Of a DNA stretch of 64,000 nt, positions 1 to 10,207 are shown one piece after another. The DNA is from an uncultured Pelagibacteraceae bacterium. GTDB lineage: Bacteria; Pseudomonadota; Alphaproteobacteria; Pelagibacterales; Pelagibacteraceae. A program made the position numbers and the translations under genes. Below the pieces are notes generated by a model. It worked only from the letters and a program-made list of their open reading frames with translations. It was not told the origin of the DNA and ran no database searches. Where the stretch lies: contig CACBRW010000002.1 in NCBI GenBank assembly GCA_902541745.1, forward strand, positions 44,223-108,222. The letters are read 5' to 3'. The number at the start of each line of letters is the position of its first letter. Within the stretch, counting starts at the first letter, position 1.

Positions 1-7
1 ATGTTTT

Positions 8-466
8 ATGTTTTTATCAACATACGAAAACAAATTAGACAAAAAAGGGAGAGTATCTGTGCCTGCTAATTTTAGGTCACATTTATCTAACTTAGGTTAC
101 AATGGTGTTATTTGTTATCCATCATTTAATAACTTCTCAATAGAAGCATGTTCTCAAGACAGAATTGAAAAAATTTCTTCAGCAATTGACTCCTTAAATC
201 CCTTTGAGGAAAAAAGGGATTATTTTGCAACATCAATTTTAGCAGAAAGTATAAATTTACAATTCGACAGTGAGGGCAGAATTTCACTTACATCAAAATT
301 ATTAAAACATGCAAAAATAAAAAATAGCATGTTGTTTGTTGGTCAAGGCCAAACATTTCAAATATGGGAACCAACAGCATTTGAAAAATTTAAGATAACA
401 GCGAGAAAAAAAGCAAATATTAATCGTGGTAATCTTAAATGGGAGCTTCAACAAAACAAACAATAG
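8..466 (+). CDS. mraZ: Transcriptional regulator / division protein MraZ
   Basis: N-terminus MFLSTYENKLDKKGRVSVPANFR matches the MraZ/AbrB-like signature; first gene of dcw cluster. Confidence 0.93.
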   Translation: MFLSTYENKLDKKGRVSVPANFRSHLSNLGYNGVICYPSFNNFSIEACSQDRIEKISSAIDSLNPFEEKRDYFATSILAESINLQFDSEGRISLTSKLLKHAKIKNSMLFVGQGQTFQIWEPTAFEKFKITARKKANINRGNLKWELQQNKQ

Positions 467-476
467 GGGATAGAAG

Positions 477-1958
477 ATGACAATTAATTTTAAAGCACCA
501 GAGATAAAAGAGCTACAGCCACGACTACTAGTTTTAGGAGTTGGTGGAGCTGGCGGAAATGCAATTAATGAAATGATTGAAAACAATCTACAGGGAGTTG
601 AATTTATTGCAGTAAATACTGATGCTCAAGATTTGAAGCTGAGTAAAGCAAAAACAAGAATTCAAATTGGTTTAAATTTAACAAAAGGTTTAGGAGCTGG
701 AGCAAAGCTTGATATTGGACAAGCTGCTGCTGATGAGTCTTTAAATGAAATTGTAAATACACTTCAAGGTGCAAACATGGTGTTTATTGCAGCTGGTATG
801 GGTGGTGGAACGGGCACTGGTGCAGCTCATGTTATCGCAAGAGCTGCTAAAGAATTAAATATATTGACTGTAGGTGTTGTGACTCTTCCGTTTTTATATG
901 AAGGCCCCTCTAGAATGAGAAGAGCACAACAAGGTTTGGAAGAGCTAAGAAAACATGTTGATACAATAATTGTTATACCTAACCAAAACCTATTCAAAAT
1001 AGCAAACGAACAAACAACATTTGAAGAGTCTTTTAATCTTTCAAACAATGTTTTAATGCATGGTGTTCAAAGTATCACTGATTTAATGGTCAGACCTGGT
1101 TTAATTAATTTAGATTTTGCTGATGTTGAAACTGTAATGGCAGCAATGGGTAAAGCTATGATGGGAACGGGAGAAGCTGAAGGAGAAGGTAGAGCTCTTA
1201 AAGCAGCAGAGATGGCAATTAGCAATCCATTAATTGATGATTATACTTTAAAAGGAGCAAAAGGTTTACTAGTAAATATTACTGGTGGGAAAGATCTTAA
1301 ACTTTTTGAAGTTGATGAGGCTGTAAATAAAGTAAGAGCAGAAGTTGATCCTGAAGCAGAATTAATTATTGGAGCAATTACTGATACTGAGCTAGATGGA
1401 AAAATGAGAGTTTCAATTGTTGCAACATCATTAGATGGACAACAACCTGAGTCAAAATCAGTAGTGAATATGGTTCATAGAATTCAAAACCGTAATCCTG
1501 GTTATTCTGATTTTTCAAATATGGGGTCATCTCAATCTTTTAATTTTTCCAACACAACAGCATCAAACCCCGTTACACATGGTGCCAATGCTTTGAAGCT
1601 TGAAAATGAGATTATCCAAGAACAACAAACTGAAAGTTCTCATAATCAAATGATGAATGAAGAAGTTGTTCAAAATACTAACATGGAAAGTGAAAGTATA
1701 GTTGAAGATAATTCAGTTAATGAAATGGAAAAATCGTTTGCACAAGAGGCTTTGGAAACTAATCATGAAGAATCACTTGAGCAAAATGTTGATGAGCAAG
1801 TTTCTAATGATCTCAAGGAATTTGGAGTTGATTCTGATGCGCCAGATTTATTCAGTTCAGAAACTGAAACCTCAAGCTCAGATGAACTTTTATCTCCTGA
1901 TCAGGAGGAAGAAGATGACCTTGAGATACCAGCATTCTTAAGAAGACAAAAAAATTAA
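477..1958 (+). CDS. ftsZ: Cell division protein FtsZ
   Basis: Tubulin signature [12 protein letters not shown]-terminal [12 protein letters not shown]-terminal conserved peptide [12 protein letters not shown]. Confidence 0.97.
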   Translation: MTINFKAPEIKELQPRLLVLGVGGAGGNAINEMIENNLQGVEFIAVNTDAQDLKLSKAKTRIQIGLNLTKGLGAGAKLDIGQAAADESLNEIVNTLQGANMVFIAAGMGGGTGTGAAHVIARAAKELNILTVGVVTLPFLYEGPSRMRRAQQGLEELRKHVDTIIVIPNQNLFKIANEQTTFEESFNLSNNVLMHGVQSITDLMVRPGLINLDFADVETVMAAMGKAMMGTGEAEGEGRALKAAEMAISNPLIDDYTLKGAKGLLVNITGGKDLKLFEVDEAVNKVRAEVDPEAELIIGAITDTELDGKMRVSIVATSLDGQQPESKSVVNMVHRIQNRNPGYSDFSNMGSSQSFNFSNTTASNPVTHGANALKLENEIIQEQQTESSHNQMMNEEVVQNTNMESESIVEDNSVNEMEKSFAQEALETNHEESLEQNVDEQVSNDLKEFGVDSDAPDLFSSETETSSSDELLSPDQEEEDDLEIPAFLRRQKN

Positions 1959-1976
1959 TGGTCTTCCAAGAAATAA

Positions 1977-2987
1977 ATGGACGCCACCATAGTACCGAAA
2001 ATGCTAAAGCATTATCCGGTACTGCTAAAAGAAATTATTAGCGTTATTTCCCCTCAACATGGTGGCACATTTATTGATTGCACATTTGGTCAAGGAGGGT
2101 ATTCCAAAAAGATTCTAGATTTTGAAAATACGAATGTAATTGCTCTTGATAGAGATAAAGAGAGTGAAAAAATTGCTAATCAATTAAAAGAAAATTTTGA
2201 GGATAGATTTATATTTAAAAATATTAAATTTAGTCAATTAAGTAATTTAAAACTTAAAAACGAAAACATAAGAGGAGTAATTTTTGATCTTGGTTATTCC
2301 TACACTCAAATAAAAGACCCACAAAAAGGATTATCATTCGATAATACTGGTAAATTAAATATGCAGCTAGGATTAAATAGTTATTCTGCAGAAGATGTGA
2401 TCAATAAACTTGACGAAAAGGAATTAGAAAAAATTTTTAAATTTTTTGGAGATGAAAAAGAGGCAAAATTTATTGCACGAAATATCATAAAAGAAAGATC
2501 TAAAAATCAAATTGATACTAAATCTTTAGTTGAAATTGTTGATAAATCAAAAAAAAGAAAAAATTTTAAAGTTCATAATGCGACCAAAGTTTTCCAGGCA
2601 CTTAGAATATTTGTAAATAAAGAAATTAGTGAATTAATTTATGGTCTTATAAATGCCACTAAAGTTTTAAAAAAAGGAGGTGTTTTAGGCGTAGTTACAT
2701 TTCATTCTTTAGAGGATAAAATAGTAAAATATTTTTTTAAAAGTCTCTCTGAAAACAAAAGTATTTCACGATATAGCCCTGTTGTAAAACAAGCAGATAC
2801 ATTATTTAATTTAATTCAAAAAAAACCAATAACTCCCTCAGAAGAAGAAGTAACCGAAAACCCACCATCAAGATCTGCTAAATTTAGATATGCAATAAAA
2901 AAAACTGATTTTTATAATTTTGATACCGATATAGAGAAGCAATTCAGAAATTATATTGAAATTGAAAATTACGGAGACAAACTGTGA
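1977..2987 (+). CDS. rsmH: 16S rRNA (cytosine1402-N4)-methyltransferase RsmH (MraW); start could be 2001
   Basis: HYPVLLKEI..., [36 protein letters not shown] motifs. Confidence 0.95.
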   Translation: MDATIVPKMLKHYPVLLKEIISVISPQHGGTFIDCTFGQGGYSKKILDFENTNVIALDRDKESEKIANQLKENFEDRFIFKNIKFSQLSNLKLKNENIRGVIFDLGYSYTQIKDPQKGLSFDNTGKLNMQLGLNSYSAEDVINKLDEKELEKIFKFFGDEKEAKFIARNIIKERSKNQIDTKSLVEIVDKSKKRKNFKVHNATKVFQALRIFVNKEISELIYGLINATKVLKKGGVLGVVTFHSLEDKIVKYFFKSLSENKSISRYSPVVKQADTLFNLIQKKPITPSEEEVTENPPSRSAKFRYAIKKTDFYNFDTDIEKQFRNYIEIENYGDKL

Positions 2988-3289
2988 AAAAGTTTGTTTT
3001 AGCTATAGTGATTTTTTTTTTAGTTCTATCAACTGCAATAATAAAAAATACGACTAAACAAATTGAAGATGAAATATTTGCAGTAAAAGAGAATATTAGA
3101 CTTTTAAATTCTGAATTTGGGAATGTATCCCTAGAGTATGATTATTTAAGTTCCTCAGAAAGATTACTTGAATTTCAGTCTCAGTATTTTGAGGATGAAT
3201 TAATTCAAAAAAATATAAACGACATAAGAGTTTACAATACTTCAAATGATGTAAACAAAATCAAAAATTTTAAAATTATTAAAGAATAA
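2984..3289 (+). CDS. ftsL: FtsL-like small bitopic division protein
   Basis: 101 aa, N-terminal TM helix plus coiled-coil-like segment, positioned between rsmH and ftsI. Confidence 0.7.
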   Translation: MKKFVLAIVIFFLVLSTAIIKNTTKQIEDEIFAVKENIRLLNSEFGNVSLEYDYLSSSERLLEFQSQYFEDELIQKNINDIRVYNTSNDVNKIKNFKIIKE

Positions 3290-4980
3290 TGGCTGATAAT
3301 AAATCAAAATTAACTATAGAGGACTACAAAAGTGATTTTACATTTAAGAAAAAAGAGAATGGATTAAATATTCAATTTAATCGTGTAGCTTTTATTTTCT
3401 TTGTTTTTTTTATTATATATTTAATTTACACAATACACCTAGTTCACTTAGGTTCACGAAAAAGTAAATTAGAAAACACCAATAATCTTCCTGGATCTAA
3501 AAATCAGCTCTATCGAGCAGACATCATAGATATTAATGGAAATTATTTAGCTAAGACAGTTAAATCGATTGATATTGGTTTAAAAACTTCAGATATAATC
3601 AATGAAAAAAAATTACTTCTAAGTTTAAATATTATTTTTCCTGATAAAAATTTTGATGAAATTAAAAAAAAAATAAAAACTAAGAAATTTTTTTATTTAG
3701 AGAAGAAAATTTCAGAAGAAAATTATGAAAAAATAATGAAATTAGGGGACAAATCCTTAGTTCCAGAAGAAAGAGTTTTAAGAATGTATCCACAAAAAAA
3801 TCTTTTTAGTCATGTTTTAGGTCAGATAGATGATGATAATAATGGTATTTCTGGATTAGAAAAATCTTTAAATGATGAACTTAGAAAATCAAAAGAGTCA
3901 ATTAAACTTACCTTAGATAAAGATATTCAATTTTTAATTAGAAAAGAATTAATTAAATTTCAGGAAATTTTTAAAAGCAAAGGTAGTGCAGCCATTTTAA
4001 TGAATGTTAATAATGGCAATATTTTATCATTAATTTCTTTGCCAGATTTTAATCCAAATGAAAGACAAAATATTACAGATGTGAATTATATTAACAGGGT
4101 AACTAAAGGAACATATGAACTTGGGTCTGTATTTAAAGCATTTACTTTTGCTAGCGCTTTAAATGAAAAGGTAATTAAACCAGAGACTGAATTTTTAGAT
4201 TTACCCAAATCAATTAATTGCGACAAATACAGAATAGGTGAGTACGACAATGAAATACCATCAGATTTAACTGCAGAGCAAATTTTAGTTAGATCTGGAA
4301 ATATAGGATCAGTAAAAATTGCCCAAAAGGTTGGCTCAGAAAAATTTAAATTATTTTTAGAAAAAGTTGGCGTGTTAAGTGATATTGATTTTGATATTGA
4401 AGAAGTTGCGCCTCAAAAAAATTATGATTTTGGAAAATGCAGATTAGCTACAGCTTCTTTTGGACATGGAATAGCTACTACAATTCTTCAATTAGCAAAA
4501 GGTTATTCTGTTTTATCAAATGGAGGGTATGAAATTAAGCCAACATTAATTTATAAAGAAAATAATTTTAATAAAAAAAATAAAAGAATATTAAACAAAG
4601 GTATTTCAGAACAAGTTGTTAGCGCTTTAAGAAAAATTGTAAATACTGAGGAAGGGACAGCTAAATTTGCAGATGTTCAGAATTATGAAATTGGTGGAAA
4701 AACAGGAACCGCTGATCAACCTGAAGGAGGAGCATATTCTGAGGCAAAAATAAATACTTTTGCCTCCATTTTTCCCACATCAAATCCACAATTTGTTTTT
4801 GTTGTAATGCTAGATACTCCAAAAAAATCTAAAGATTATTATTATAAGTATAGACACCGAAAAGGAGGGTGGAAGGGTACACTTTATAATACAGCTGGCT
4901 GGACTTCAGTAGAGGTAGCAGGAAAAGTCATAGATAAAATCGGGCCTATTTTAGCCACAAAATATATAGAGGTTAATTAA
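3289..4980 (+). CDS. ftsI: Peptidoglycan transpeptidase FtsI (PBP3)
   Basis: Single TM, transpeptidase motifs including KTGTAD; dcw context. Confidence 0.93.
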   Translation: MADNKSKLTIEDYKSDFTFKKKENGLNIQFNRVAFIFFVFFIIYLIYTIHLVHLGSRKSKLENTNNLPGSKNQLYRADIIDINGNYLAKTVKSIDIGLKTSDIINEKKLLLSLNIIFPDKNFDEIKKKIKTKKFFYLEKKISEENYEKIMKLGDKSLVPEERVLRMYPQKNLFSHVLGQIDDDNNGISGLEKSLNDELRKSKESIKLTLDKDIQFLIRKELIKFQEIFKSKGSAAILMNVNNGNILSLISLPDFNPNERQNITDVNYINRVTKGTYELGSVFKAFTFASALNEKVIKPETEFLDLPKSINCDKYRIGEYDNEIPSDLTAEQILVRSGNIGSVKIAQKVGSEKFKLFLEKVGVLSDIDFDIEEVAPQKNYDFGKCRLATASFGHGIATTILQLAKGYSVLSNGGYEIKPTLIYKENNFNKKNKRILNKGISEQVVSALRKIVNTEEGTAKFADVQNYEIGGKTGTADQPEGGAYSEAKINTFASIFPTSNPQFVFVVMLDTPKKSKDYYYKYRHRKGGWKGTLYNTAGWTSVEVAGKVIDKIGPILATKYIEVN

Positions 4981-4982
4981 TT

Positions 4983-7826
4983 ATGCTTCTAGGAAACTAC
5001 TTTCATAAAATAAATAAAAATTATAAAAATTTTTCTTTTTCAGGAATTTCATTTAACACAAAGAGTATTAAAAAAAATAATATTTTTTTTGCAATCAAAG
5101 GAAATAGTATTGATGGTAATAAATTTATACTTAAAGCAATTAAAAAAGGATCTAAAATTATTGTAAGCGAAACAAAAACAAATCCATTCCAAAATGGAAT
5201 TTTGTATATCCATACAAATAATGTAAGAAAATTATTAGCTGAAACAGCTTTTAAAATTTATAAAAAAAAACCAAAAAATTTAATTGCAGTTACCGGCACA
5301 AACGGAAAATCATCAGTTGCAGATTTTTATTATCAAATATTAAAATTAAATAACAAAAAAGGTGCTTCAATTGGCACATTAGGTGTTAAATCAAAAAGTA
5401 TTAATTTGAATTTATCTAATACCACAATAGATCCAATCAAATTAGCTAAAATATTAAGTAAGTTAAAAGAACAAAAAATAGAAAATGTAATTATGGAAGC
5501 CTCAAGCCATGGTTTAAAGCAAAATAGATTAGATGGTTTAAAGTTTAATTCAGGTATATTTACTAATCTATCCCAGGATCATATTGATTACCATAAAAAT
5601 TTAAAAAACTATTTAAATGCAAAACTTTATTTATTTAAAAACCTAATCTCAAGAAAAGGAAATGTAATTACAGATAAATTAATACCTGAGTTTAAAAACA
5701 TAAAAAAAATCGCAATTAATAAGAAATTAAAATTGCATACACTTCATGATGAGAAAAATAATCTAAAACTTTTATCTCATAATTTTAAAGGAGAGGGTCA
5801 ATTTCTTAGATTTAAATTAAATAGCTCAATGAGGGATATAAATTTAAATTTAATTGGAAAAATACAATTAAAAAATGTTTTAATGGCAATAATTGCAGCA
5901 AAATATAGCGGTATTAGTTTAGATAAAATTTTAAATACAATTCCAAAATTAAAACCAGTTGAGGGAAGGTTTGAAAAAATTGGTAAAATTAAAAATCAAT
6001 CAAAAGTAATTCTTGATTATGCTCATACACCTGATGCTTTAAAAACCTGTCTTCTAAATCTTAGAGAACAATTTCCTAACAAAGCAATCACAGTTCTATT
6101 TGGTTGCGGGGGAAATAGGGATCAAAATAAAAGATCAAAAATGGGGAAAATAGCTAGTGATTTTGCAGATAGTATCATTCTTACAAATGATAATCCTAGA
6201 TTTGAAAATCCTCAAAAAATAAGAAGAGATATAAAAAAAGGAATCAAAAAAAAAAGAATTACAGAAATTTCTAATAGAGCAATGGCAATAAAAAAAGCTA
6301 TTCATAATTTGAATTCAGGTGATATTTTGTTAGTCGCTGGAAAAGGCCATGAGAAAACACAAGATATTGGAAATAAGAAAATTTTCTTTTCAGATAGAAA
6401 AGTAATTTTAAACACTATTAAAAATAAAAATAATAATTTATCAAATAATTTAAAATTAAATATAATTAAAGATACAGCTAAAATTAAAAAATTGTCCACC
6501 TCCACATCTTTAAAAACAGCAAGAATTAATTCTCGAGAAGTTACCAGAAATGATATTTTTTTTGCTATTAAAGGAAAAAAAAATGACGGTAATAAATTTG
6601 TTGCACAATCATTCAATAGAAAAGCATCGTTGGCTGTAGTAAACAGATTTCAAAATAACTTAAATAAAAGTCGTCAGATTAAAGTAAAAAATACTTTAAG
6701 ATTCTTAACAGATATTTCAAAAACTTTTAGAAAAAATATTGATACAAATATTATAGCTATCACAGGCAGTTGTGGCAAAACTACACTTAAAGAATTGCTG
6801 GGCAATGTATTAAGTAAAATTACCAAAGTAAGTATTTCTCCAAAATCTTATAACAATAAATTTGGGGTTCCTTTGAGTCTTTTTAATTTAAAACAAAATG
6901 ATGAGTTTGGAATTTTAGAAGTTGGAATGGATAAAAAAGGTGAAATTGATTATTTATCAAAAATTATAGAACCAGATGTTGGAGTGATAACAAACATAAA
7001 TTATGCACATGCTAAAAATTTTAAAAATATTAAGCAAATTGCTTTAGCAAAATCTGAAATTATAAAAAACATAAAACCTTATGGTTATGTTGTATTAAAT
7101 GCAGATGATGGTCATTTTCGATTGCATAAAAAAATTGCCAAAGAAAAAAAAATTAATGTAGTCTCTTTTGGTATTAAAAATCATAGAGCAGATATTAAAT
7201 TAATTAATACAAAAACTTTTGGAAAAAAATTTAAAATTAATATTGATTTAAATAATAAAAAAAAGGATTTTATATTATCAAACGATTTTCAAAACAATAT
7301 ATATAATACACTTGCTGCTTTAGCAGTTATTAGTATTTATAAAAATATATTTAAACTAAATGAAAATATTTTTCTCAATTTCAAAATTCCTGGGGGAAGA
7401 GGGGATCATTCTGTAATAAAATTTAATGATAAAAAAATTAATTTAATTGATCAAAGCTATAATTCAAATCCTCTATCATTAAAATCAGCAATAAAAAATT
7501 TTGATAAAATAAAATCCAAAAAATCAAATAAATATTTATTAATTGGTGACATGTTAGAGCTGGGTAGTCATTCTAAAAAACTTCATAAATCTATTGCTCC
7601 AATAATTAATCAAACCAAGATAGATAAGGTATTTGTCAAAGGTAAAATGGCATCTACAATATTTGCAGGTATCTCAAAAGCCAAAAAAGGTAGGATTTTA
7701 TTAAACAAATCTCAAATTATTGAATTGATAAGAAAAGATTTAAATAATAATGATTATTTAATGATTAAGGCCTCACTTGCGACAGGATTCAACGACATAG
7801 TAAAAGATCTGAAAGGATTGCATTAA
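4983..7826 (+). CDS. murE-murF: Fused UDP-MurNAc-tripeptide synthetase MurE / UDP-MurNAc-pentapeptide synthetase MurF
   Basis: 947 aa with two Mur ligase units: TGTNGKSS...DNPR (meso-DAP type MurE) and TGSCGKTTLKELLGNV (MurF). Confidence 0.93.
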   Translation: MLLGNYFHKINKNYKNFSFSGISFNTKSIKKNNIFFAIKGNSIDGNKFILKAIKKGSKIIVSETKTNPFQNGILYIHTNNVRKLLAETAFKIYKKKPKNLIAVTGTNGKSSVADFYYQILKLNNKKGASIGTLGVKSKSINLNLSNTTIDPIKLAKILSKLKEQKIENVIMEASSHGLKQNRLDGLKFNSGIFTNLSQDHIDYHKNLKNYLNAKLYLFKNLISRKGNVITDKLIPEFKNIKKIAINKKLKLHTLHDEKNNLKLLSHNFKGEGQFLRFKLNSSMRDINLNLIGKIQLKNVLMAIIAAKYSGISLDKILNTIPKLKPVEGRFEKIGKIKNQSKVILDYAHTPDALKTCLLNLREQFPNKAITVLFGCGGNRDQNKRSKMGKIASDFADSIILTNDNPRFENPQKIRRDIKKGIKKKRITEISNRAMAIKKAIHNLNSGDILLVAGKGHEKTQDIGNKKIFFSDRKVILNTIKNKNNNLSNNLKLNIIKDTAKIKKLSTSTSLKTARINSREVTRNDIFFAIKGKKNDGNKFVAQSFNRKASLAVVNRFQNNLNKSRQIKVKNTLRFLTDISKTFRKNIDTNIIAITGSCGKTTLKELLGNVLSKITKVSISPKSYNNKFGVPLSLFNLKQNDEFGILEVGMDKKGEIDYLSKIIEPDVGVITNINYAHAKNFKNIKQIALAKSEIIKNIKPYGYVVLNADDGHFRLHKKIAKEKKINVVSFGIKNHRADIKLINTKTFGKKFKINIDLNNKKKDFILSNDFQNNIYNTLAALAVISIYKNIFKLNENIFLNFKIPGGRGDHSVIKFNDKKINLIDQSYNSNPLSLKSAIKNFDKIKSKKSNKYLLIGDMLELGSHSKKLHKSIAPIINQTKIDKVFVKGKMASTIFAGISKAKKGRILLNKSQIIELIRKDLNNNDYLMIKASLATGFNDIVKDLKGLH

Positions 7827-8912
7827 ATGCTTTATCAATTTTTATTAAATTTCGTAGATACTTTTAGTTTTTTAAATGTATTTAAATATTTAACTTTTAG
7901 AACAGGTTTATCTTTTTTCACTTCATTAGTTATTGTACTGATTGTTGGAGGTCCTTTTATTAAATTTTTTTCAAAACAAAAAATTTTAAATCCAATCCGA
8001 GACGATGGGCCCGAAGATCATATAGTTAAAAAAATTGGCACACCAACAATGGGCGGTTTAATAATTTTATTTGGCTTGTTGTTGTCAGTAATATTTTGGG
8101 CAGATTTATCAAATATTAATATTTTATTTTGTGTCTACATAGCAATAACGTTTGGTTTGTTGGGAGCATATGATGACTTTAAGAAGATTAAATTTAGCAA
8201 CTCATCAGGAATTTCATCAAAGTTTAAAATAACTTCACAAATAATATTAGCAATTATAGGAGTGAGTTTATTTGTTTATTTTAATGATTATCAAAATTTA
8301 AATAATTTATATTTTCCATTCTTTAAAAATTTAATCATAAATCTTGGATGGTTTTTTATACCATTTGCGATATTCGTAATCATAGGCTCATCTAATGCTG
8401 TTAACCTTACTGATGGATTAGATGGTTTAGCAACAGTACCTGTAATATTAGTTGCAGCATGTTTTGCTTTTATAAGTTATGTTACTGGAAACATAGTATT
8501 TTCGAATTATTTACAAATTCCCTACATTGAAGGAACTGGTGAAGTAGCGATTTTTTGTGGTGCAATAATTGGCTCTTGTCTAGGTTTTTTATGGTTTAAT
8601 GCTCCACCTGCTAAAATTTTTATGGGAGATACAGGCTCATTATCCCTTGGGGGGTCTTTAGGTGCAGTGGGAATTATAACAAAGCATGAAATTGTTTTAG
8701 CGATTACTGGTGGACTTTTTGTATTAGAGGCAGTTTCAGTAATGGTTCAGGTAATATCCTTTAAACTGACAGGAAAAAGAATTTTTAAAATGGCACCTAT
8801 TCACCATCATTTCGAGAAAAAAGGATGGCCAGAGTCTACAGTCGTAATTAGGTTTTGGATTATCTCTATTATCCTAGCAATGATTGGTTTAGCTACCTTA
8901 AAATTAAGATAA
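7827..8912 (+). CDS. mraY: Phospho-MurNAc-pentapeptide transferase MraY
   Basis: GTPTMGG, NLTDGLDGLA, FMGDTGSLSLGG, MAPIHHHFEKKGWPE motifs. Confidence 0.97.
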   Translation: MLYQFLLNFVDTFSFLNVFKYLTFRTGLSFFTSLVIVLIVGGPFIKFFSKQKILNPIRDDGPEDHIVKKIGTPTMGGLIILFGLLLSVIFWADLSNINILFCVYIAITFGLLGAYDDFKKIKFSNSSGISSKFKITSQIILAIIGVSLFVYFNDYQNLNNLYFPFFKNLIINLGWFFIPFAIFVIIGSSNAVNLTDGLDGLATVPVILVAACFAFISYVTGNIVFSNYLQIPYIEGTGEVAIFCGAIIGSCLGFLWFNAPPAKIFMGDTGSLSLGGSLGAVGIITKHEIVLAITGGLFVLEAVSVMVQVISFKLTGKRIFKMAPIHHHFEKKGWPESTVVIRFWIISIILAMIGLATLKLR

Positions 8913-10207
8913 TGAAAATTTTAAATAATATTTTTTTAGGTAAAAAAATATTAATTTACGGTTTAGGAAAGAGTGGCATTTCATCTTATAAGTTTTTAAA
9001 AAACAAGTCAGATGTATATTTGTTTGATGATAATGACAAAATTAATTTAAAACAAAAAAAAAAAATAATTCGAATAAAACAAGTTCAAAAAATAAATTTT
9101 GATAAAATTATTATTAGTCCTGGTATTGATATTTCAAATTGTAAATTATCGAAGTTTTTAAATAAAAATTTTCAAAAAATTCATACTGACCTTGACGTTT
9201 TGTTTTCATTTTACAGCAATGAAAGTATTACTATCACTGGAACTAACGGTAAATCTACAACTGCAAAATTATTACATGATGTTTTAATTGATCAAAATAA
9301 AGATTCAAGACTTATTGGGAATATAGGAAATCCAGCATTATCGGAAAAAAAAATTACAAAAAAAACAATCTTTGTAATAGAGGCTTCTTCATATCAGTTA
9401 GAATATAGTAGAATTTTTAGATCAAAATATGCAGTAATTCTCAATATTACTTCAGATCACATTGAAAGACATAAAACTTTGAAAAATTATGTAAACGCAA
9501 AATTTAAACTATTAAAATCCCAAAGCAGAGGATCTTTTGCTTATGTTAAAAAAGATGATGACCTAATTAATAAAAGAATAAAAAAAGGTAAATATAAAGG
9601 AAAAATTTATAAAGTTCAGACTTCAAATTTAAATAAAGAGTTTAATAAAATTACTAATAAATATTTTATCTCTGATGGTAATAAAGAAAATTTAGCATTC
9701 ATATTAAAAATTGCTTTAAAATTAAAACTAAATAAGAACAAACTAATTAAAACTATTAATAAATTTAAAGGTCTAGATTTTAGACAACAAATTATATTTG
9801 ATAAAAAAAACCTTACTATAATTAATGATTCAAAATCTACAAGTTTTGCTTCATCAGAAAATGTATTGAGGAATATAAATAATGCCTATTGGATCTTAGG
9901 AGGAATACCTAAAAAAGGAGATAAATTTAAATTATCAAAAATGAAGAGTAAAAATCTTAAAGCCTTCGTTTTTGGAGGTCATCGTAAGAAATTTTTGAAA
10001 ATTTTGAAAAACAAAGTGAAAGTAAAAAGCTTTAGTAATTTACAAGAGACACTTAAAACTATCTTTTCAAAAATTAATAGTAATAAATCTAAAAAAAATA
10101 TTATTTTTTTTAGTCCAGCTGGTGCTTCATTTGACAGTTTTAAAAATTTTGAAGAAAGAGGATATTTTTTTAATCAAATAATCAAAAAGTACACAAATGC
10201 AAAGTGA
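8912..10207 (+). CDS. murD: UDP-MurNAc-L-alanine:D-glutamate ligase MurD
   Basis: ITGTNGKSTTAKLL; ATG at 8912 overlaps the mraY stop (TAATG), preferred over the ORF-track start at 8855. Confidence 0.93.
   Translation: MKILNNIFLGKKILIYGLGKSGISSYKFLKNKSDVYLFDDNDKINLKQKKKIIRIKQVQKINFDKIIISPGIDISNCKLSKFLNKNFQKIHTDLDVLFSFYSNESITITGTNGKSTTAKLLHDVLIDQNKDSRLIGNIGNPALSEKKITKKTIFVIEASSYQLEYSRIFRSKYAVILNITSDHIERHKTLKNYVNAKFKLLKSQSRGSFAYVKKDDDLINKRIKKGKYKGKIYKVQTSNLNKEFNKITNKYFISDGNKENLAFILKIALKLKLNKNKLIKTINKFKGLDFRQQIIFDKKNLTIINDSKSTSFASSENVLRNINNAYWILGGIPKKGDKFKLSKMKSKNLKAFVFGGHRKKFLKILKNKVKVKSFSNLQETLKTIFSKINSNKSKKNIIFFSPAGASFDSFKNFEERGYFFNQIIKKYTNAK

Noticed and set aside
1702-1941. 79-aa + strand ORF inside ftsZ in another frame
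   Set aside because: Lies in the low-complexity FtsZ linker; no RBS or homology signal seen.
6302-6616. 104-aa minus-strand ORF opposite the murE-murF junction
   Set aside because: Shadow ORF opposite a strongly supported continuous fusion gene.
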